A stretch of 64,000 bases of DNA from Mangrovimicrobium sediminis (GTDB lineage Bacteria > Pseudomonadota > Gammaproteobacteria > Pseudomonadales > Halieaceae). Of this stretch, positions 26,801 through 36,000 are shown piece by piece. The notes beneath the pieces are model-generated. The model was not told where the DNA came from and made no database searches. It saw only the letters and a program-made list of their open reading frames with translations. A program made the translations under genes and the position numbers. Each line of letters starts with the position of its first letter. Position 1 is the stretch's first letter. Location of the stretch: assembly GCF_004745945.1 (NCBI RefSeq), contig NZ_SRLE01000001.1, positions 124,001-188,000 of the forward strand, read 5' to 3'.

Positions 26801-28614
26801 TACAGGCCATCCCAGAAATCGAACCATTCCTGGACCACGCCGAAGTTGGTGACCAGGTCGCGCAACATGCCGGGGTACTGGGAGCCCTCACCCGGGAACA
26901 GGAAGGCGAGCTTGCCCTCCAGCGGCTCGGCGGCATAGCTCACGCCGGAACGGGTGGTCCAGCGCGCGGCGTCCGCGTCCTTGCCGGTGAGTTTCTTGCG
27001 CGCCTGGCCGATCTTCTTGGCCAGGTCGTCGAGGTCACTTGCGACCATGGCGAGTCGGCAGAGGCCGTGCTCGAACTGCTCGGCCAGGGTCGCGGCAACA
27101 TCCACCAACTCCACCGAGACGGAATCGGCAATGTAGTTTTCCAGGCGATCCAGTGCCTCGGACAGCGCGGCGGGCGACTCCGCTGAAAACAGCAGAAGCT
27201 CCGCGGGCATGGTGCCGAGGGTGGCAGGACGCTTCGCCTCGGCGGGCGCCTGCTCGAGAATCGCGTGGGTGTTGATGCCGCCAAAGCCGAAGGAGTTGAC
27301 CCCGGCGCGGCGCGGTGCGCCGCCGGCGCTGACCCAGGGCCGCGCCTCGGTGTTCACGTACAGCGGCGTTTCGCCGATACGCAACTCCGGGTTGACCTCA
27401 TCGCACAGGGTCGGCGGCAGCACACGGTGGTGCAGGGCCAGTGCCGACTTGATCAGGCCGGCGATGCCCGCGGCGGGAATACAGTGGCTGATCATCGACT
27501 TCACCGAGCCTATGGCCACCGAACCCATGGGCCGGGTGCGTTCGCCGAGCAGGGTGCGCAGCGCGGTGATTTCGGTGCGGTCGCCGAGCGGGATGCCGGT
27601 GCCGTGGGCCTCGATCATGCCCAGGCTGGACGGGTCGACGCCGGATTGCTCGTAGGCGCGCTGCATGGCCAGCAGTTCGCCGTCCATGCTCGGTGCCAGC
27701 AGGCCGGTGGCGCGGCCGTCGCTGGCCTGTCCCACCCCGCGCAGCACCGCGTAGATGCGGTCCTCGTCGGCCAGGGCATCCTCGAGGCGCTTGAGCACCA
27801 CCATGCCCAAACCCTCGCCGAGCAGGGTGCCGTCGCTGCCGGACTCGAAGGGACGTACCCGGCCGCGGCGGCTGAGCGCGCCGAGCTGGGTGAAAATCAC
27901 CGAGACTTCCGCCGGCAGCGAGGCGTTGACGCCGCCCGCGATCATCATCCGGCTGCGGTGGTTGCGCAGCTCGTCGATCGCCGCGCCCACCGCCAGCAGG
28001 GAGGAGGAACAGGCCGCGTCGAGAATATAGTTGGGGCCGCGCAGGTTGAGCCGGTTGGCGATACGGCCGGTCATCACGTTGGGCACCAGCGAGGGTGCGA
28101 CGTCGGCATTGAACTGCGGCAACTGCTTGAGCATGCGCTGGCGCAGCGTCTCCAGTTGCTCATCGCCGAGATCGGGCATCAGCTCGCGCAGCATTTCCAG
28201 GGTCTGGTCGGCCACCAGGTTGTGCTGCAGCACGCTGGCCTGGCCGCGGTGCAGGTAGGTACTGTGGCCGAGCACCACGCCGGTATCGCTGTGGTCGAAG
28301 TCCGGCGCATCGTAACCGGCGTCGATCAGGGCATCGCGGGCCACTTTCAATGCGATGAAGTGGTCCGGCTCACCGCCGTCGATGGAGTTCGGCATGATAC
28401 CGAAGGGCTTGGGATCGAAACGGTAAAGATCCTTCAGCCAGCCGCCGGCGGCGGTGTAGATGCGGTTCGAGGCGAGATAGCGCGGCGCGTCCCAGGACTC
28501 CACCGGGTCACCGATACAGTCCCGCTCGGCCAGGATGTTTCTCCAGAATGACTTGAGATCAGCTGCCTCCGGAAAGGTACAAGCCATCCCGATTATGGCG
28601 ATTTCACCGCTCAC
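23800..28614 (-). CDS. Type I synthase B: KS-AT-DH-phosphopantetheinyl transferase
   Basis: The protein has 1604 residues. KS (about 1-450) with active-site Cys in DAACSSSL, His in EAHGTG and His in VKSMISH. AT (about 540-900) with a GEGSQYPG entry motif and nucleophile elbow GHSSGES. An Ala/Pro linker follows, then a helix (MREFLARQDAVLENL) also found in synthase A. The PS-DH double hotdog (about 1080-1370) has DHVLSG as catalytic His motif and DALGQ as the Asp motif. The C-terminal Sfp-type phosphopantetheinyl transferase (about 1400-1600) has VGVDVE and WCAKEAAAKYFG. There is no ACP, so it must work on the ACP of synthase A, which its own PPTase could activate. The architecture resembles PUFA/secondary-lipid synthases rather than modular PKSs. 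Confidence 0.85.
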   Translation of the reverse strand: MSGEIAIIGMACTFPEAADLKSFWRNILAERDCIGDPVESWDAPRYLASNRIYTAAGGWLKDLYRFDPKPFGIMPNSIDGGEPDHFIALKVARDALIDAGYDAPDFDHSDTGVVLGHSTYLHRGQASVLQHNLVADQTLEMLRELMPDLGDEQLETLRQRMLKQLPQFNADVAPSLVPNVMTGRIANRLNLRGPNYILDAACSSSLLAVGAAIDELRNHRSRMMIAGGVNASLPAEVSVIFTQLGALSRRGRVRPFESGSDGTLLGEGLGMVVLKRLEDALADEDRIYAVLRGVGQASDGRATGLLAPSMDGELLAMQRAYEQSGVDPSSLGMIEAHGTGIPLGDRTEITALRTLLGERTRPMGSVAIGSVKSMISHCIPAAGIAGLIKSALALHHRVLPPTLCDEVNPELRIGETPLYVNTEARPWVSAGGAPRRAGVNSFGFGGINTHAILEQAPAEAKRPATLGTMPAELLLFSAESPAALSEALDRLENYIADSVSVELVDVAATLAEQFEHGLCRLAMVASDLDDLAKKIGQARKKLTGKDADAARWTTRSGVSYAAEPLEGKLAFLFPGEGSQYPGMLRDLVTNFGVVQEWFDFWDGLYADRDGPRRSDIMFPPKSELNDAIGKELEARLHTMDVGSEAVFVGGQAMFALLQDFGIEPDVMLGHSSGESSALAASAAMGGRSPEKLAHFIRDLNREYERVLADGQIPTGVLLAVGALDQKVVESYLTDDVVIAMENCANQLVLFGKDIHIGPVESALTAAGGICIRLPFDRGYHTRWFHAMTEAFQGFYKRCKLSKPSVPLYSCASAGLFPARAAAVQALAAEQWSNKVRFRETIEQMYADGVRMFVEVGPSGNLSAFVSDILAGKDSLVMASNQRRKSDVEQVLQLAGSMFVNHRLPEPGRLFAGRAYRSLDWDTPDKGTLPGMLLDNTLPLLRWKDQGLAEFAAPAANAAPAATVPSVAPESAAPAAPAAGHSGPQDAAEPPPVAQQADAPAQPTPMVAPAVDEAMREHFEIMREFLARQDAVLENLAAVEAEYPAIDSDIDAFPFLSDITRSDDNRLSAACRLSVYEDRFLLDHVLSGTTSESDPELFGLSCVPLMVSLEIMAEAAAALVGSRDLSAIARVSAFDWIALDHAEAELQVQAEKLDDTRCRVQLMRDKQMVVTAEYLFDGEWHLPPVAPVSAAQTYRWQDHELYEVGMFHGPVFQSVTGIAAVDEQGIDARLSPCTLDGFFVAGAEPAFIVNPVLLDALGQVAAFWIAQQVGTDYNCFPSTIERIEFYANCPRDVEDMHFIARQTPLRPDKTGPEADRLWQAECVDGEGRSLLRVSNLANVYFPVPHRFYQCRRSPLEGWMGAPLDGLGDGSVLLWQVQNFAEQFFTQSSGVFMRMLVHSTLSMDERQQWYALDVPFRRRMEWLMGRICLKEAVRYWLYQQTGELLYPSDILVLHNEEGAPYVDGWWNGQLEMAPEVSLSHDRSLLVAAVAEPGCSVGVDVEHVGRMQRPEHVIASFTPEEQGLVANLPEEVLQGKVLQIWCAKEAAAKYFGVGMKGDPTLFKVIFSDEQWQHAQVMYGQYPVYVNILQQRDTILALASNTQWVKNQ

Positions 28615-28669
28615 TAATTTCCCCTGCCTTAACAGTCAACGCGTGCAAATGTGTTGGCGATCTTCCCGG

Positions 28670-30037
28670 TCAGGCGAGCTTTTTCGTCTCGCTTGCGCCG
28701 GGAGCGGTACCGCCAAGGCGGTTGAGTTCCTCGCTGGCGATGCACTCCATGCCTTCGATGGCGAGCAGGACCCTGCCTTTCTTGTCACAGTAATAGACAT
28801 CGGCAAGGACTTTGTAATCGGCGCTGCCCGGGCGCATTTCGAAATGCATCTCGAATTGCTCGGGAAGGCCGTCGGCGTAGCGCACCACGCGCTCGAAGCG
28901 GGCGGGCAGCGCGGACTTGCCGCGGTAGTGGCGCGCCCAGATCAGGCCCATCTGCGGCCCGACATCGACAACGCCCGGGTCGAACAGCCACTGCCGGGCC
29001 GGGTCGGCACCAGTGATCCATTCGCTGGGACGGGTGTGCATCATGGTCGAGGCTGAGCCCGTTTCGGACATGCCGTTGATGCGTTCGATCAGCTGGAAGC
29101 GCGGGCCGTGGAACAGCCAGTCGCTGTAGGCCATCTCCGCGCTCACCGATTTGTCGGCGTGCTTGGAGGGCTTGTGCAGCGGCGCCGCGTCCAGATGCTG
29201 CTCCAGGCGCGCCACGCAGCGGTAGTGCAGGGTCTCGCCGTCGCCGGAGCGCAGCTGTACCTGGACTTCGAAGCCGCTGGCGTCGCCGTAGGGCGCCGGG
29301 ATCACCCGGATCATCAGCGGCATCGGGTAGGACTCCACCTGGATGCCCTTGATCAGGCGATGCTCGTGAATCTCGGTCAGGGTCCAGTCCGGCCACAGGG
29401 CGTCGGCGGCCTCGGCCATGATATTCAGGGCAACTGCCGCGGGCAGCACCGGGATACCATCGATCAGGTGATCGTCGAGATACACGTGGCGGCGGTCGAG
29501 GGAGAACATGATCTGCTGTTCGCCCTTGGGGTCGATGGAATGCTGGGCAGCACCCACCAGCGGACCGTAGGTGTCCTCGCCGCTGCTCGCGGCACTGGCA
29601 TCGGCGGACTCGTCGAGCACGAAGCGACCGGCGTTGGCCTCCCAGGCCTCCCAGGGACCCTGGCCGGAAATCACTTCCACGCCACCGGTGGGATACACCA
29701 GGTCGTTGACGAAGTGCTCCGCGCCGCCCTCGGCGGGGATCAGCGCCACGCCCTTCTCGGCGAACTTGGCCTCGACTTCGCTGGTGACCATGCCAGCACC
29801 GAAGCGGGTCGCCCCCCAGGGGCCCCAGCAGAACGAGCGCACCAGCACATGCTCCGGCCACTGCGAGCTCAGCTGCTGGCAGACCCGGTTCATCAATTCG
29901 TTGGCGGTGGCGTAGTCGCTCTGGCCACTGTTGCCATAACGGCCGGCCACCGAGCTGAATACGGTGAAGAACTTCAGCGACTCGGGACGCACTAGTTTTT
30001 GCAGGTTGAGCAGGCCGTAGAGCTTGGTGCCCACCAC
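28670..30037 (-). CDS. C-terminal part of synthase A: end of KR plus PS-DH domain (after apparent frameshift)
   Basis: This 455-residue frame begins inside a ketoreductase: V-V-G-T-K-L-Y-G, then FFTVFSSVAGRYGN with catalytic Ser and SDYATAN with catalytic Tyr. A double-hotdog dehydratase follows, with His in DDHLIDGIPVLP (exact HxxxGxxxxP) and Asp in DVGPQ (DxxxQ), plus a C-terminal hotdog entry FHGPRFQ. It has no initiation signal of its own. It continues the larger upstream frame if one G is restored near 30037-30040. It is best read as the end of one polypeptide of about 2763 residues. If the frameshift is real, the reductase domain is split and synthase function probably lost, unless rescued by programmed slippage or GTG re-initiation. 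Confidence 0.75.
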   Translation of the reverse strand: MVGTKLYGLLNLQKLVRPESLKFFTVFSSVAGRYGNSGQSDYATANELMNRVCQQLSSQWPEHVLVRSFCWGPWGATRFGAGMVTSEVEAKFAEKGVALIPAEGGAEHFVNDLVYPTGGVEVISGQGPWEAWEANAGRFVLDESADASAASSGEDTYGPLVGAAQHSIDPKGEQQIMFSLDRRHVYLDDHLIDGIPVLPAAVALNIMAEAADALWPDWTLTEIHEHRLIKGIQVESYPMPLMIRVIPAPYGDASGFEVQVQLRSGDGETLHYRCVARLEQHLDAAPLHKPSKHADKSVSAEMAYSDWLFHGPRFQLIERINGMSETGSASTMMHTRPSEWITGADPARQWLFDPGVVDVGPQMGLIWARHYRGKSALPARFERVVRYADGLPEQFEMHFEMRPGSADYKVLADVYYCDKKGRVLLAIEGMECIASEELNRLGGTAPGASETKKLA

Positions 30038-33000
30038 CGGCGCCAGCTTTCGATGGCCTTGTCCTGGACCAGTTTGTCCTCGATGATGCCGGCACCGTGC
30101 ACGATGCCGTCGATGCGACCGTGCTGTTCGTACAGCCCGGCCATGAATTTGGCCATGCCCGCCTCGTCGCCGGCATCTACCGCATGGTATTCGACCGCGG
30201 CGCCGCTCTCGGTGAACTGACGGATGTTGTTGCGCAGCTCGCGCAGGCCGAGGATGCGGCCCACCTCGCGCTTGACCTCGACCGGGGTCAGCTCGGACTG
30301 GCCGGCGCGGACCTTGGCGAACAGGTGGTTGCGCAGGGCCACTTCATCGGGCAGCGCGGCGAGTTCATCGCTCTCTTCCACCAGCGGCGAGCGGCCGGTC
30401 AGGATCAGGGTGTTGCCGGGCCGCGCCAGCGGACGCAGGACTTCGGCGGTGACGCCACGACCGCCGCCGGTGGCCAGTACCACCAGCGATTCCTGCGCCA
30501 GCGGTTGCTCGGTGAAGGCGATCTCGTGGGGCTTCTCGACGGTGCGGAACACCGTGCGCTGGCCGGCGGGATAACCCACCTCGATACGGCCGCCACACAG
30601 CGTGAATTCTTCGAACAGTGCGTCGGCACAGGCCTCCAGCGAACTGGCGGGGTCGAGGTCGACCGCGCGGCAGCGCAGGCTGGGACGCTCCTCCCACAGG
30701 CTCTTCATCAGGCCGATACAACCCCCCTGCAGGGAGATGCCCGCGGGCATGTCGGCCGCCGGCAGGTGCAGGAAGTTGCCGCCCAGCGCGGTGACTGCCA
30801 TGACACCGGCGGTCTCCTGCAGGAAGGGCAACACTTTACCGGTCAGGCGGAACAGCAGTTCCTCGTTGCCCGCCAACTCGGCCTGGAATGCCGCCAGCGG
30901 CGCATCCGCAGGCAGCCAGGGTGTTTCGATCGCGGCCAGGTGGATGAAGCCGGCGAGATCCGCCGGGGTTTCAAAGGCATCCAGGCCGCCTTCGACGCGG
31001 AGGTCGTCCGCGTTCAGCAGGCGCGGGCTGAAGCCGGCTTTTTCCAGCCGCGCCGCCAGCGCCTCCGCAATGCCACGGGCATCGCGGGTCAGCAATACGG
31101 CCCCGCGCGCGCTGCTGTGCAGCGCGTTGGCGGGGATTTGTTCAACTTCGGGTACAACCTCGTGCCGGGGCAGAATCCGCGCAGTTTCTACGGTAGTGCT
31201 CTCTGCCCCGGCTTGATCAAAAGGGCTGGTTGCCTCCACTGCGGCGCCCGCGTCGATCTTGTCGAGGATATCCAGCATGGCGTTCAGCGTGGGGGCTGAA
31301 ACCAGTTCCTTGCGGCCGTCACCGATGGTCTCGGCGTACACCGGCGGCAGCTCCTGCAGCAGGTTGCCGACGATCTCGACACGCTTGATCGAGTCGATGC
31401 CGAGGTCGCCTTCGAGGTTCTGGTCGGCGCCGACCATGTCCTTCGGATAACCAGTGGTGTCCTCGATGATCGTGTACAGCTTGGCTTCCATCGCCGCGCG
31501 GTCGAGACCGGCAGCGGCAGGAGCGGCCGGTGCAGGCGCTGCGGCGGCGGGCGCCGGAGCGGGTGCTGCAACCGGGGCCGGAGCCGGGGCGGCGGCCGCA
31601 GGTGCCGGGGCAGGTGCCGCAGGTGCGGGCGCCGGTGCCGGTGCCGGGGCAGCCTTGGCCACCGGGGCGACTTCCTCGGGCACTTCCATGGCGGGCGGGC
31701 TCATCAGCATGGACGGAGCAAAGTTGCCGATGGTGCCGCCGGACTTCGCCACCGAGCGCTCGAACTGCTCGGGCGGTGCGCTGCCCAGGTAGGTTGACAT
31801 GACAGTCTGCTGGGTATGCAGGAACTGCCGCATGGTTTCAAAGTATTCCGACATCACCGATGCCGGGACACTTTGTATTCTCTGGAATTTGCCCATATTT
31901 CTGGCTCCCGTCTTACCGATAGTTGAATTAACTGGTTGCGATTGCGGCCGGGCAGGTACCGATGAATCCGGTGCCTGCGGTGACTGGCGGCTGGCCTCCG
32001 CCGAAGTTGCCGCAAACGCGGCCCCCGCACGGGCGGCGGGGATGAGAACAGGTACTGCGTCCTTATCGATGTTGATGCCGATGGTTTCCGCGGCCTCATC
32101 CGGACGGCGCACACCACTGCCGTTGATCATCCAGGCATGGGCGGGCACCGGCGGCGTGCGCCGGGTCTCGGTCAGGGCATCGAGGTCGCAGTCGAGGCAG
32201 TCGCGGCCGGCGAACAGCGCCATGATGTCGAACTCGCGCGACCTGCAGAACACCTGGCCGAGTCCGGCCAGCAGGCCGTAGAGGCCGCCGCCCAGGTCGT
32301 CCAGTCCGATCGCGGTGTGCGGCTTGTCGCCGAGGATGCGACCCACCAGGCGGGTGAGCACGGACTTGGGACCGAGTTCCACGAACACAGTGGCGCCGTC
32401 CGCATGCATGGCCTCCACTTCCTTCACGAACTCCACCGGCTGCACCAGGTGTTCGATCATGGTGCCCTTGAGGCTCTCGACGGAATCGCCGTGGGCGATA
32501 CCGTTGGTATTGGAGTACACCTCCACCTCGGGCTTTTTCCAGGAGGTGGACGAAATGATTTCCGCCAGGCCCTGCTGCGCCGGACGCACGAAGCTGGAGT
32601 GGAAAGCCGCCGCCACCGGAATCTGGGTGGCATCCACGCCCTGCTGTTTGCACGCTTCGATGGCCTTGGCCACGCCGTCCTGGGAGCCGGAGACGATGAT
32701 CTGCAGCGGCGCGTTGTGGTTGGCGACGATAACCCCGTCGATGCCGGCAATAATCTGCTCGACCTTGTCGCGCTCGGCGTTGATTGCGGCCATGGTGCCC
32801 AGTTCACTACCCGCCTCACGGGCGGCGTCGACGATCAACCGGCCGCGCGCCTCGGACAGCGACATCAGGGTGCCGAAGTCGAACACGCCGGCGGCGTGCA
32901 GGGCGGTGAACTCGCCGTAGCTGTGGCCCGCCACCATGTCCGGTTTCAGGCCCAGGGAATCGAGCATGCGCAGGTAGGCGATGGACGCCGTGCCCAGGGC

Positions 33001-36000
33001 GGGCTGGGCGACATCGGTACTGGTCAGCGCCTGGGAGGCGGCGCGTTGCTCCGCCTCGGTGTAGCAACCACGCGGGAAGATGAACTGGCTGAGCTGTGCG
33101 CCCTCGCCAAACCGCTTGCCGAACGGCGCCGCCAGGCAGCTGTCCGCCTCGGCAAAGGTGTCGCGGAACACGGGCAGGAAGACACCCAGTTCGCGCAGCA
33201 TGTCGGTGTACTGGCTGCCCTGCCCGGAGAACAGGAAGGCGAGCTTGCCACTGCCCAGGGTCGCGGGGTCGGAGATGCCGGTGCCCGGGGGCAGCTTGCT
33301 CTCCGGCTTGTCGATAGCGCCGAGCAGCGCGTCGAGCTTGTCGCGCAAGTCGCGCTGGGTGCGCACCACGGCAAAGGCGCGGTGTTCGCCGTCGCCCATC
33401 TGCTCGGCCAGGGCGCGCGCGATGTCGCGCAGCTCGAGGTCGACGCCCAGCGCCAGTTGGGTCTGCAGCCCGGCCAGTTGGCCGCGCAGTTCCTCGGCAT
33501 CGTCCGCGGCCCAGACGAACAGTTCCGCGGGCCACTTGGCCATCAGCGGGTTGCGCATCCAGCTGCGGTATTCGCCGCTGTATTCCTCGGCGGTGATATG
33601 GAAGTTGGTGCCGCCGAAACCGAAGGCGCTGACCGACGCGCGACGCGGCACGTCCAGGCGCGGCAGCCAGGGGCGCGCCTCATCGAGCAGGTACATCGGC
33701 GACTGCGGGTCGGCGAGCACCGCGTTCGGCGTTTCGACATTCATGTGCGGCGGCAGCACCTTGTAGTACAGCGCCATGGCCACCTTGACCAGGCCGGCGA
33801 CGCCGGCGGAGGCCTTGGTGTGGCCGATCATGGTTTTCACCGAACCCACCACCGCACTGCGCGGCTTGGCACCACCCTCGACCGCGAGGGTCGTGGTGCT
33901 CTCCAGTTCGGCGGTATCGCCGGCCACGGTACCGGTGCCGTGCGCCTCGAACAGGCTGACGCTATCCGGGCCGTACCCGGCGCGGGCGTAGGCGTTGCGC
34001 ATGGCGCGCAGCTGGCCCGCGGGCAGCGGTGCGGTGAGGCCCTTGGCCTTGCCGTCGCTGCTGCCGCCGGCGCCCTTGATCACACAGTAGATGCGGTCGC
34101 CATCGCGCTCGGCGTCTTCCAGGCGCTTCATGGCGATCATCGCCACGCCCTCGGAAATAGCGATGCCGTCGCCGGTGGCGTCAAACGTGCGGCAGCGGCC
34201 GCGCGGCGACAGCGCCTGGGTCTGGCTGAAACACAGGTAGCCGAAGGGCCCCTGTACGGTGTCCACACCGCCGGACAGCACCATGTTGCTGTGGCCGAGC
34301 AGCAGTTCGGAAATACCCTGGTAGATCGCGGCCAGCGACGAGGCGCAGGCGGCGTCCGTGGTGAAGTTGGTGCCGCCGAGGTTCAGGCGGTTGGCGATAC
34401 GCCCGGCGACCACGTTGATCAGGATGCCGGCGAAGGTGTCCTCGCTCCACTCCGGCAGCTGGTCGGCGATCTCGTCCGGCAGTTCTCCGTTGAAGCGAGG
34501 CAACTCCGAACGCAGGCCGTACTGCATACCGACGTCGCCGGTACCGCCACTGGCGCCAACGATAACCGACGTGTGCTCGCGATCGAACTCGCGCTCTTCA
34601 TAGCCGGCATCGGCCAGGGCGCGGCGGGTGACCTCCAGGGCCATCAACTGCATGGGATCGATCGAGGTCAGCGACTTCGGCGGCATGCCGTAGCGCATCG
34701 GATCGAAGGGGAAATCGTCGATGAAGCCGCCCCAGCGCGAGTAGATCTTGTCCTTCGCGTTGCGGTCTTCGTCGAAATACAGGCGCCAGTCCCAGCGGTG
34801 AGCGGGAATCTCGGTGATCGCATCGATCTTGTCGATGATGTTTTCCCACAGCTCGGCGGGTGTGTGGGCGCCGGGGAACAGGCCGCCAACACCGACGATG
34901 GCGATATCCAGGCCGGCGACTTTCTCGGCGGCCTCGTCGATGCGCGACTCCAGCATGCCTTCGATGCGCTCGCGCGCGCCGTCGATGACCGCGCTATGCA
35001 GGTCGGCGACGGTCAGTACCTTGTCGCGCAGGGCCGCGACCTGGCCCAGCATATACATGCCGTCGTCGCGCTGGGTGGTCTCGTCGAGCTCCACCAGGCT
35101 GCCGGTATCCGCATCGCGCACGGTACCTTTGGAGGCGATGCGCAGGCGACCGAGGATGAGATCGTCGAGGACGCCGCGGACTTCGTCCGCCGGACCGCCA
35201 CCCTTGAGCTGGCGCAGGCGCTCCTCGAAGAACGCGTCGGCAAACTTGGTGTGTGCGGCGCGGCTGGCGTGACCGGGGCCGGATTCCAAGCTCACCGTTT
35301 TGGTGCACTTGATTGCTTCATCCTGGAACGCCGGGACCACCGCCTCGCTGCTCACGATTTCCTCGGTGAACAGGTAGGCGCTGCCCATCAGGATGCCGAT
35401 GCGCACGCCGAGTTTGGCCAGCGGCGCGACCATGGTCTGCAGCGCCGCCGAGGAGACCTCGTCGTGCAGGCCGCCGGCGAACAGGATCATCAGTTCGCCA
35501 GCCAGTTCGGGCTGCTTGTCCAGTTGCGTGAGCAGCACGTCGATCATGCTGCTCCAGAGCACGAAACTGCTCAGCGGACCGATGTGGCCGCCGCACTCGC
35601 GTCCCTCGAAAATAAAGCGTCGCGCGCCATCGCGGATGAACAGGTTGAGCAGGTTTGGCGAGGGTACGTGCAGGAAGCTGGGGATGCCGGATTCCTCCAG
35701 GCTGGCAGCCTGGTCCGGGCGGCCGCCGGCGATGATCGCATAGGCCGGGTTGTAGGCCTTGCACACCTCGATCTGGTGGTCGAGCAACTCGCGCGGCGCG
35801 AAGCCGAGCAGGCCGATGCCCCAGGGTTCCTCGGGCAGCAGTTCGCGGGTCTCGGCGAGCATCTGCTCAAGCTTCTCGCCCTTGACCAGCGCCAGGGCCA
35901 ACATGGGCAATGCACCAGAACGGGCCACGGCTGCGGCGAATTTGGGGCAGTCGGAAACCCGCGTCATCGGGCCCTGGACGATGGGCAGACTGACGCCCAG

